5,067 bases of DNA from CAVBBU01 sp963593765 (GCA_963593765.1 CAVBBU010000106.1:1-5067); one strand, 5' to 3'. Counted from the stretch's first letter, positions 1 through 5,067 are shown. Notes: generated by a model from the letters alone, not told the origin. Program-made: numbers and translations.

Positions 1-2138
1 GTAATATATGTCTTACCGGCCTTATTGTAAAACGTTACATCTTCCAGAGTAGCTTTCTTAGCATATAAGTCGCCAGTATCGAGAACATTAAAAGGTGTTT
101 CTGCTAAATTACCATTCTCTGGTAATTCTCCTGCCCAGATTCTTACATTACCTTTATCACCAATACCATTAGTAGTAGTATAGCCGCTTGTAATACCTGC
201 AACAATCTTTCTATCCGTATTATCTTCATTCTTATCAAATACAAGGACTTCATTTGTCGAGAGCTCGCCTATTTTTGCTTTGTTCGCAGCAAACGCATTT
301 ACAAACATAGAATCGGTGTACGACATCAATTGCCAATAAGATTCAGCTCCTTCCGAAGTAGGATCGATTCCAGAGTTTTCTTTAATACATAAATAATATT
401 GATATCCATCCTCCATATACACAAAGTCTTGGTATCTAATATCATTTGTATTGCCATTTGATGTGCTACCATCAAAATATGTTTTGCTACTATTCCACTA
501 GCCTGCGTTTCTTAAAGGGGAACCCTAAATACCTTGATAGCTACCAGAACCATCTTTAGCCATATATGACCACAATGCAGGTTCACTATATGCTGTATAT
601 ACTGCTTCTGTTCCTTCTGAACTATCTGTGTCAGGCACTCTCTTCTTACGTGTACTTACATAAGTTCTAGATCCTTGACCATATCCAGCAGCTGTAGAGA
701 TATCAATTGGATCGTCGGTCCATCTAGTATTATCAGGGCCGAAATATTCTGGCGTTTGCATTACAGGCCAGCTAGGAGGATAGTTGCCTCCGTCTTCCGC
801 AAATACAACACTATACTGCTCATCTGGTTTTAATGAAGCAAAGATGTATTCTACGCCATCGCCATCAGTACCATTATGACCGTAGTGTGACCAAAGAACA
901 GGGTATGGACTATTATCTTTCCGAGGGTACCATTCAGAGATTTTGCCATTCTCGTCCATTGTGCGATAGAGTAACCACTCACAGGTATATTCTTCATCTA
1001 CACCTTGCGGGTTATCTGTCCACTCGCCGAAGTCTGAAGCTCCCCAATCGAAGTCGCCAACAGGAGCAATAGGTTGAATCTGTTGTTTAGTGCGTTTGTA
1101 AATAAACTCTTTACCATTAGTATCTACACCAGCTTCACCTTCTGGACCGGTAATACAGAATGGAGTTGTAAACTATCCAAATACTCCAGCTGTGATCAAT
1201 ACCTGTGTCATCCATACATATTGCCCTTTACTAGGATTAGATGCGATATTCTTAACCCATCCTTTCTTTGTAGGATCCTAGCCCAAGTCTGGCCACTTGT
1301 CTTGCGGAAGAGATACCGCACTAGTATATATATAGAAGTATGGGGTGTATGTGCCACCATCGGCGCCACCTCCACTACCTCCGCTGCTTCCGGAGATATA
1401 AATTCTAGCGTCGCCATCTTCAGGTCCCCATGTTAGAACTTCTTGAGTGCCTTTAACAAATGTAATATGACCAAGGTTACCCTTAGGTATATAACCTGAA
1501 AGCGCGCTGTTCAAATAGTCTATCGTGACTCCAGAATCAGTTCCGCTTCCAATATTAATAGAAGTATTAATACCATTTTCTTGTACAATACTTAACTTGC
1601 CATCCCTAAACGAAAAATCCGTAATAGCATAGCTAATACCAGTACTAATGATCTTGTCAATCTCAGACTTAGTATAATATTTACTTGCATCGAATGTTGT
1701 GGTAGAACCAATCTTTACGAAGTTCTGATTAACCCAACTCTTCTCAGCATAGTCTACAAGATTGCCACCGCTAATTTTAGCGATTTGATCATTAACATAT
1801 TTAATAGTAGCATAGTTATTAAGGATTGTGCTATCGAGTGCTGTATCGGTAATATAATTCTTAACGATCTATGTTATGGTAGAATCAAGATCACCAAGCT
1901 TATCCTCATGATCTTCCACCATCTATTTTAGATCGTCAACCGTAGATTTATCTGCCTTATTGTTCCAGCTTTCCTTTTCTTCAGCTGTAACATGTACATC
2001 ATTATTATTTACGTGATTAATAATCTTTGATAATAATGTTGAATAATACTGAGCCATTGTCAACTCTAAACCATGAATAGGATCATGCTTGTGCTCATGC
2101 TTTGGAGCTGGCTCATCTACTGTATAAAAATCAACCAT
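1..2138 (-). CDS. TAG-recoded phage tail fibre / receptor-binding protein, 3' end outside the window
   Basis: Probable virion tail or fibre protein for host recognition. From the ATG at 2136-2138 one frame stays open to the left edge (712 whole codons) except for six TAGs, at residues 72, 90, 287, 322, 538 and 547; it has no TAA or TGA. Residues 1-120 are His-rich, then carry the fibre motif HVTAEEKESWNNKADK and a short coiled coil. Residues 100-245 have YATIKYVNDQI and YAEKSWVNQNF motifs common in phage fibres. A Gly/Ser linker (about 250-262) precedes three degenerate modules (263-537), then a possible CBM5/12-like carbohydrate-binding stretch (546-620; WNSSKTY, W near the end). The last part (NVRIWAG, TPFNVLDTGDLYAKKATL) resembles the C-terminal part of Bacteroides fibre proteins. 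About 19 Gln are CAA or CAG, so TAG would be about a fifth of Gln. Standard-code gene finders would report three or four fragments. Tail identity is inferred from motifs; the exact structural role is unknown. Confidence 0.85.
528..1352 (-). repeat. Three degenerate tandem modules in the recoded tail protein (residues 263-537)
   Basis: Seen at protein level only. Module B (about 341-428) starts EFIYKRT, has EWTDNPQGV, and ends PVLWSHYGHNG. Module C (about 429-537) starts EYIFASL, has RWTDDPIDI, and ends PALWSYMAKDG. Module A (about 263-340) is more diverged: it starts YTPYFYIYTSA and ends PFCITGPEG. Each closes with a Gly-rich, collagen-like turn (GPEGEAG, GTDGDG, GSGSYQG). Three of the six TAG codons lie in or at the end of these modules (287 and 322 in A, 538 just after C). 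The duplication is old, since I see no long DNA identity. A beta-rich module repeated along a fibre shaft is the likely meaning; this is inference. Confidence 0.55.
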
Positions 2139-2151
2139 ATAAATATCTTTT

Positions 2152-2165
2152 AATTGTTAACAATT
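2152..2165. promoter_or_regulatory. Perfect 14-bp palindrome just upstream of the recoded tail gene
   Basis: AATTGTTAACAATT is its own reverse complement and ends 13 bp before the tail gene ATG. As DNA it could be an operator. As RNA it could fold a weak 5-bp hairpin (AAUUG-UUAA-CAAUU) beside the translation start. It shares ATTGT/ACAAT arms with the dyad in front of the other fibre gene (4293-4314). Function is unproven. Confidence 0.5.
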
Positions 2166-2180
2166 GTGGTACTGTGGTAC
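2165..2180. repeat. Tandem direct repeat, TGTGGTAC x2
   Basis: Two exact, abutting copies of the 8-mer TGTGGTAC (2165-2172 and 2173-2180), directly next to the palindrome at 2152-2165. The second copy supplies part of the 5' arm of the stem 2171-2177 / 2204-2210. It could be a paired protein site or a replication slip. No known element is recognised. Confidence 0.5.
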
Positions 2181-2516
2181 CATCGAAGGCCACGTCTAAA
2201 ACGCCACAGTTTAATACAAAATATTAAATCGTAAAACATATGGACTAGGACTGGCGAAGTCCCAGTCCGAAACCTTAGGTGTTACCACCCGCAATAAGCC
2301 CGTGGTGGGCGTACCCTAATATATTCCACTTAGGGAGTATGAACTACAATTGATGTAGTTAAACCTATTCAAGAAAGAATAGGGATTAGCGCGAGGCTCG
2401 GGTACGAAACCGACTAACATACTCATCTATGACCTCGCTAGTCTATATTTCGCTGTCTAGATCAACGTCACTTATATAGACTTATACACTTATCTTTAAC
2501 TCAATATCGTTAAAAG
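2171..2516 (-). ncRNA. Candidate structured RNA or long structured 5' leader between the two fibre genes
   Basis: No plausible ORF occupies this gap, but it is packed with inverted repeats. Perfect or near-perfect stems: 2171-2177/2204-2210 (7 bp), 2210-2216/2222-2228 (7), 2242-2252/2258-2268 (11), 2278-2281/2286-2289 (4), 2298-2301/2307-2310 (4), 2314-2319/2330-2335 (6), 2342-2348/2354-2360 (7), 2364-2370/2377-2383 (7), 2391-2396/2433-2438 (6, enclosing 2398-2401/2410-2413), 2440-2448/2474-2482 (9), and 2494-2500/2509-2516 (7, one bulge). A 7-bp pairing 2335-2341/2418-2424 would cross the 2391/2433 stem. Minus is favoured because the 11-bp stem has a G-U pair there but A-C on plus, because 2278-2289 gives a GUAA tetraloop on minus, and because all genes run that way. 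Strand is not certain: the element at 2223-2238 and the hairpin at 2529-2565 would fit a plus transcript. Family unknown; either a leader of the tail mRNA or a separate RNA. Confidence 0.5.
2223..2238 (+). repeat. 16-bp element, copy 1 (inverted relative to the copy before dut)
   Basis: ATTAAATCGTAAAACA on plus. The same 16 bases occur on minus at 4950-4935, between the tRNA and dut. Here the element lies 3 bp outside the 11-bp hairpin (2242-2268). If it is promoter-like in the dut orientation, this copy would point toward plus across the structured region. Its outer bases also join the 2210-2228 hairpin. Confidence 0.45.
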
Positions 2517-2528
2517 TAGGGTACTTGG

Positions 2529-2565
2529 TTGCATAAAGTTGTAAAAATTTTACTATTTTGTGCAA
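2529..2565. promoter_or_regulatory. 37-bp inverted repeat with TTGCAYAAA ends (operator or AT-rich terminator)
   Basis: The two 18-base arms around a single central base match at 15 of 18 positions. The arms begin TTGCATAAA (2529-2537, plus) and TTGCACAAA (2565-2557, minus). As RNA the plus strand pairs better (two mismatches become G-U) and is followed by a T-rich run (2565-2579), so it could end a plus transcript. As DNA it looks like a dimeric operator. It lies 40-76 bp past the stop codon of the 560-residue gene. Confidence 0.45.
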
Positions 2566-2576
2566 TTTTTCTTAAT

Positions 2577-2585
2577 TTTATGCAA
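2577..2585 (-). promoter_or_regulatory. Third TTGCAYAAA half-site
   Basis: TTGCATAAA on minus, an exact copy of the 2529-2537 site and in the same direction as 2557-2565, 20 bp away. The surrounding bases are also similar (ATTTT, G or A, TGCAATTTT on plus at 2555 and 2575). Spacing of about two helical turns suits protein binding on one DNA face. Function is inferred. Confidence 0.4.
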
Positions 2586-2604
2586 TTTTATCTAAAATTT
2601 ATTA

Positions 2605-4287
2605 TTATGCAGGGTTCTGTTGGGTTAACAAACCTAGTTCGTTAAGCGCAGATTCCAACTCTTGAATTCTATTAACAAGGGCATTAATGGCGGTTTGAGC
2701 TTCCTCAATTGTAGTTACAGTAAAAGGAGCTAAAGCACCAATTGGGTATTCTCTGCCAGGAAGCTCTGTTAGATAATTAGCATCATTTTCAAGCTCGCTA
2801 ACCTTTGTAGGAACTGTAGGAAGCTCATCTTTAGTAGCGTAGTTGGTTAAGTCAGGGAGTTCTGTCTTTAATGCAAATGTAGTAGTATCAATTACACTTC
2901 CATTAGTAGAGAAAGCTTCTGTAGATTTACCGTCTGTTTTAAAGATTCCGTCTCTAGTATACCTTGTAGCATGCGAGAAATCGCTACCTGTATAAAAGGT
3001 TAATTGTGAACCACTATAATTCGAAGAATCTTCACCGAATGCAGTACGTATATAAGAAGGGCTAATTTGCACTGCACCTTGTGCATCCGAGCCCGATGAG
3101 TAGTAAAAAGATATACTACTATTAACAGCCATACTATATTCATTTCCAGTTTTGCTATCAAACGGGATATACTTCAGCTCGTTAATCTTACTTTCTAACG
3201 CTGTATCAGCATTAGTACGAGCAGTAGTCTCAGCATTCAAATCATCAGCCATAGATGTTTCAGCAGCTGTAGCACGATTACGCTCAGTGTTAATCAAACC
3301 CTCAAGATCATCTTCTCTATCTGTAGCACGAGTCTCTTCAGCTGTAATCTTCCCCTGCAAAGCTATATCAGCTTCTTTACGTGTATTAACCTCATTTGTA
3401 ATGGCTTCCTCAATAGTAGTCTTAGCTTCTTCGATCTTACCTTCTAATGCAGTATCAGCATTGGTACGTGCCTCAACCTCATTGTTCAAAGCTGTGTTTG
3501 AAGCCTTCTCAGCAATAGCACTCTGAATAACATCATGAAGATCATCATTCTCTTTGAGCTTATCAGCGATCTCTTTCAATGTATCATATGCCTCTGGAGC
3601 AGCACCTACAACATCAGCGATAGCCTTACGGAATGATCCTTCAGTATTAGAATCACCGTCGATCACCTTAATCTTGTTGTTGATAGCATCATCAGCTTCT
3701 TTACGTGCTTTAGCCTCGTCAGCGAAAGCTATACTGCGCGCAAGCTTCTCATTCTCATCAGCATTCTCACGAGCCGTCTTCTCTGCTTCATCTGCTGCAA
3801 TACGCTCAGCTTTCTCCTTAGCAATAGCATCAGTACGATCTGAGATCTCCTTATCAAGCTTAGTATTAGTAGCATTGTCTGCAGCTACACGTGCCTCAGC
3901 TTCAGCTGTATCAGCTGCTGCGCGATCCTGAATCTCCTTGTCGATCTTAGCATCAAGCTCGTTATCCTTAGCTACGCGAGCATTCTTCTCTTCCTCATCA
4001 CGAGCCTCAGACTCAGCCTTAACCTTATGTGTATAGTTAATAGCACCGTTAATTACAGTAGCATTAGTATGAATCTCATCAACTAATTCCTCAAGGGTAT
4101 CATGTGCACCATCAACATTACCCTTAAGCTCATCAAATGCCTGAATAACAGCATTAGCATCCATGATGTCACCACGTACGTATTCACCAACGTGTTCACC
4201 CATCAATAGATTAGGGGTACGCTCACCTACGCCTACACCCTTTACTTGTATACCCTTCAATGGGGCTACTTTAAATCTTTTATTCAT
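2605..4287 (-). CDS. Coiled-coil phage fibre / tail structural protein
   Basis: A 560-residue protein, probably a trimeric fibre of the virion. Residues 1-60 (MNKRFKVAPL...) are a compact N-terminal part that may attach to the particle. Residues about 90-206 and 262-372 are long charged coiled coils built from A/D/E/K/R-rich units such as ARTNADTALEGKI, KEADIALQGKI and KEADDAINNKI. Between them (about 211-258) is a small motif (STEGSFRKAIADVV then APEAYDTLKEIADKL) found in many phage tail and head fibres. Residues 373-475 are Ser/Tyr/Gly-rich and likely beta-structured. KVSELENDANYLT (495-507) is a widespread fibre motif, and a final short coiled coil (527-555) may be a trimer clamp. The ATG at 4285-4287 gives the conserved-looking N-terminus; no Shine-Dalgarno is seen. 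It stops with TAA and has no in-frame TAG, although it uses about 11 CAA or CAG codons. A terminator precedes it, so it probably has its own promoter. Whether it is tail or head fibre cannot be decided. Confidence 0.88.
   Translation of the reverse strand: MNKRFKVAPLKGIQVKGVGVGERTPNLLMGEHVGEYVRGDIMDANAVIQAFDELKGNVDGAHDTLEELVDEIHTNATVINGAINYTHKVKAESEARDEEEKNARVAKDNELDAKIDKEIQDRAAADTAEAEARVAADNATNTKLDKEISDRTDAIAKEKAERIAADEAEKTARENADENEKLARSIAFADEAKARKEADDAINNKIKVIDGDSNTEGSFRKAIADVVGAAPEAYDTLKEIADKLKENDDLHDVIQSAIAEKASNTALNNEVEARTNADTALEGKIEEAKTTIEEAITNEVNTRKEADIALQGKITAEETRATDREDDLEGLINTERNRATAAETSMADDLNAETTARTNADTALESKINELKYIPFDSKTGNEYSMAVNSSISFYYSSGSDAQGAVQISPSYIRTAFGEDSSNYSGSQLTFYTGSDFSHATRYTRDGIFKTDGKSTEAFSTNGSVIDTTTFALKTELPDLTNYATKDELPTVPTKVSELENDANYLTELPGREYPIGALAPFTVTTIEEAQTAINALVNRIQELESALNELGLLTQQNPA
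3193..3471 (-). repeat. Internal DNA repeat encoding ARTNADTALE(G/S)KI units
   Basis: Thirty-base units at 3193-3222 and 3442-3471 match at 26 of 30 bases and encode the ARTNADTALE segments at residues 274-282 and 356-365. A diverged relative between them encodes RKEADIALQGKI (303-314). The units are 29 and 54 residues apart. This suggests growth of the coiled-coil shaft by duplication or recombination of heptad-bearing blocks. Confidence 0.6.
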
Positions 4288-4292
4288 CTATA

Positions 4293-4314
4293 ATTGTATT
4301 AATATTAAAACAAT
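4293..4314. promoter_or_regulatory. 22-bp near-perfect palindrome before the coiled-coil fibre gene
   Basis: Ten of eleven base pairs are symmetric, with ATTGT and ACAAT outer arms and an AT-only centre. It ends 5 bp from the ATG of the 560-residue gene and overlaps the T-rich tail of the dut terminator. AT-rich DNA makes chance symmetry more likely, so the operator role is a guess. The same outer arms occur before the recoded tail gene (2152-2165). Confidence 0.35.
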
Positions 4315-4315
4315 A

Positions 4316-4346
4316 AAAGGGGGTCACCTTTCGGTAACTCCCCTTT
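4316..4346 (-). terminator. Rho-independent terminator after dut
   Basis: On the minus strand the arm 4346-4333 (AAAGGGGAGTTACC) pairs with 4328-4316 (GGTGACCCCCTTT) around a GAAA tetraloop. This gives 13 pairs with one bulged A and one U-G wobble, followed by the T-rich tail TATTGTTTTAATATT. The wobble and the GNRA loop exist only on minus, and plus has no T run after the stem. It separates the tRNA/dut unit from the fibre genes. Confidence 0.8.
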
Positions 4347-4365
4347 CGTAAGCAAGTCAAGCTTG

Positions 4366-4917
4366 TCACTCACTTACCTCAGACCCGTTTGTTGAGTCCG
4401 CCGCTGGCTCTGGTACGGTCTCAGGCTGTTCGCTAGCCTGCTCCTGAGATCCCGCAGCTGCGCTAACTTCTGCTGTGTTCTCAGTACCTGTTGAGCCATA
4501 ACCGTTTTCGCCTCTCTCGGTCTTTGAAAGCTCTTCAGCTTCTACAATATCAAACGCTGGTACTGGAACAATTACGAGTTGGCAGAATCTTTCATTAGGC
4601 TTATAGATTGCAGGAACTGCATCTGTAGTAGCCTTCATTACTGCCATGATCTCTCCGCGGTAATCCGCGTCTATTACGCCTACATTATCTGTAAGCCATA
4701 GAGATTTCTTCCAAATACTAGAGCGTGGAATAAGTAAACCAACATAACCGTCAGGTATCTCTACCGCGAGATCTGTATGGTAAACTAACATAAGCTGATT
4801 TGCCTCATTGAGAGATGTAGTAATATCTGTACAAGTCAAATCTAAACCTGCAGCACCTGTAGTACTGCGTACTGGAAGGACTGCACGGTCCTTAAGTTTT
4901 TTAAATTTTAGCTCCAT
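4366..4917 (-). CDS. dut: dUTPase (trimeric dUTP diphosphatase) with acidic C-terminal extension
   Basis: Hydrolyses dUTP to dUMP and pyrophosphate, keeping uracil out of phage DNA and feeding dTMP synthesis; acts as a homotrimer in the cytoplasm. All five family motifs are present in order: I AAGLDL (22-27), II PRSSI (64-68), III GVIDADYRGEI (80-90, catalytic Asp83 and stacking Tyr86), IV ERFCQLVI (109-116), and V RGENGYGSTG (135-144, Tyr in place of the usual Phe). The core ends where a typical phage or bacterial dUTPase of about 145 residues ends. It is followed by 39 extra residues (145-183) rich in Glu, Ser, Ala and Pro, probably disordered. The ATG start is preceded by A-rich sequence without Shine-Dalgarno. 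It stops with TGA, so TGA is not reassigned here. It lies 36 bp after the suppressor tRNA, possibly in one transcript, and ends at a terminator. Confidence 0.96.
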   Translation of the reverse strand: MELKFKKLKDRAVLPVRSTTGAAGLDLTCTDITTSLNEANQLMLVYHTDLAVEIPDGYVGLLIPRSSIWKKSLWLTDNVGVIDADYRGEIMAVMKATTDAVPAIYKPNERFCQLVIVPVPAFDIVEAEELSKTERGENGYGSTGTENTAEVSAAAGSQEQASEQPETVPEPAADSTNGSEVSE

Positions 4918-4934
4918 AGTATTTATTTATGTTT

Positions 4935-4950
4935 TGTTTTACGATTTAAT
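4935..4950 (-). repeat. 16-bp element, copy 2, between the tRNA and dut
   Basis: ATTAAATCGTAAAACA on minus, identical to 2223-2238 on plus. It sits 17 bp upstream of the dut start and 3 bp after the tRNA 3' end. It could be a phage promoter or operator element, or a tRNA processing site. There is no clear Bacteroidota -7 (TAnnTTTG) box beside it. Confidence 0.45.
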
Positions 4951-4953
4951 TAG

Positions 4954-5025
4954 TCGCCCCACTAGGATTCGAACCCAGACTAAAAGTTTTAGAGACTTCT
5001 GTGCTAGCCATTACACCATAGGGCA
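4954..5025 (-). tRNA. Amber-suppressor tRNA, anticodon CUA, tRNA-Gln-like
   Basis: A 72-nt cloverleaf reading minus. Acceptor TGCCCTA (5025-5019) pairs with TGGGGCG (4961-4955), with U1-G72 and U6-G67 wobbles; discriminator A73 at 4954. U8; D stem GTGT/GCAC with loop AATGGCTA (G18G19 present). The anticodon stem GAAGT/ACTTT has one G-U pair and the loop is CTCTAAA, giving anticodon CTA at 4992-4990 with U33 and A37. Variable loop TAGT allows A15-U48; T arm CTGGG-TTCGAAT-CCTAG. The anticodon is complementary to UAG. The ATGGTGTAATGG D-arm region and U1 are typical of tRNA-Gln, so glutamine is the likely charge, but this is inferred. CCA is not encoded, so host CCA addition is needed. It is the expected decoder for the six TAGs in the tail gene. 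Confidence 0.93.
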
Positions 5026-5029
5026 ATAT

Positions 5030-5054
5030 CACGTGAATATAAAGCCTTCACGTG
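5030..5054 (-). other. Hairpin just upstream of the suppressor tRNA
   Basis: CACGTGAA (5030-5037) and TTCACGTG (5047-5054) form a perfect 8-bp stem with a 9-nt loop, ending 4 bp before the tRNA 5' end. There is no T run after it, so it is a weak terminator candidate. A precursor-tRNA leader structure or the end of an upstream gene's transcript is also possible. The rest of the right edge (5055-5067) is too short to call. Confidence 0.4.
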
Positions 5055-5067
5055 GGGCCTCGTACTA

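Noticed and set aside
525..959. The fragments 525-959, 1278-1514 and 1923-2138 as separate genes
   Set aside because: They lie in one frame, are bounded only by TAG, and lack their own leaders. They are pieces of one recoded gene.
833..1436. Plus-strand ORFs 833-1072 and 1074-1436, and minus ORF 1208-1417
   Set aside because: They overlap the recoded tail gene in other frames and show no recognisable domains.
498..2138. Tail gene as a decayed pseudogene with six nonsense mutations
   Set aside because: Decay would give mixed stop types and frameshifts. All six are TAG, the phase never changes, the translation stays fibre-like throughout, and a CUA tRNA is present nearby.
2242..2275. Hammerhead ribozyme
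   Set aside because: On plus the 11-bp hairpin is followed by GAAAC, but the required CUGANGA box before the stem is missing.
2221..2520. Group I intron in the structured gap
   Set aside because: A few core-like pieces appear (TTGCGGG on minus, GACTA/TAGTC on plus), but no ordered P, Q, R and S elements are found, and the flanking genes are complete rather than split exons.
3152..3931. Plus-strand ORFs 3152-3526 and 3554-3931
   Set aside because: Their Ser/Ala/Val-rich translations are the antisense image of the Ala/Asp/Glu/Lys codons of the coiled-coil gene.
4163..4351. Plus-strand ORF 4163-4351
   Set aside because: Antisense to the fibre gene start and runs through the terminator hairpin; no domain is visible.
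5029..5067. C-terminus of an upstream gene on minus (twelve codons then TGA)
   Set aside because: The frame is open, but it is too short for any support and overlaps the hairpin.
5026..5067. A second tRNA at the right edge
   Set aside because: No T-arm or acceptor pattern is present in the 42 bases available.
1..5067. CRISPR array, insertion sequence or attachment site
   Set aside because: No regularly spaced repeats, transposase or tRNA-end duplication is visible.

Overview
The window looks like part of a tailed phage genome with a Bacteroidota host, most likely a gut phage of the crAss-like type. The genus and even the family are inferred, not proven. The evidence is: (i) every gene lies on the minus strand; (ii) starts have A/T-rich leaders with no Shine-Dalgarno sequence, as in Bacteroidota; (iii) two tail or fibre genes sit beside a dUTPase; (iv) a tRNA gene has anticodon CUA; and (v) one long structural gene reads through six in-frame TAG codons. 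TAG reassignment, usually to glutamine, is known in crAss-like and some other gut phages.

Layout, in the direction of transcription (right to left): a short hairpin at the right edge; an amber-decoding tRNA with tRNA-Gln-like features (4954-5025); dut, a trimeric-type dUTPase with all five motifs and an extra acidic tail (4366-4917); a Rho-independent terminator with a GAAA tetraloop (4316-4346); a 560-residue coiled-coil fibre protein (2605-4287); a 466-bp gap dense in inverted repeats that probably holds a structured RNA or a long 5' leader (2139-2604); and a long tail-fibre or receptor-binding gene that runs off the left edge (2138 down to 1). The last gene is open for 712 codons only if TAG is a sense codon.

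The parts fit together. The tRNA supplies the decoder, and the gene that needs it is the large host-recognition protein. dut and the coiled-coil fibre gene contain no TAG, end in TGA and TAA, and can be made under either code. Full-length tail protein should therefore depend on suppressor tRNA supply, a plausible timing control for late structural protein. The unexplained part is the gap between the two fibre genes. It has about ten hairpins, a possible pseudoknot, a three-copy TTGCAYAAA motif and a 16-bp element that recurs, inverted, in front of dut. I do not recognise it as a known RNA family.
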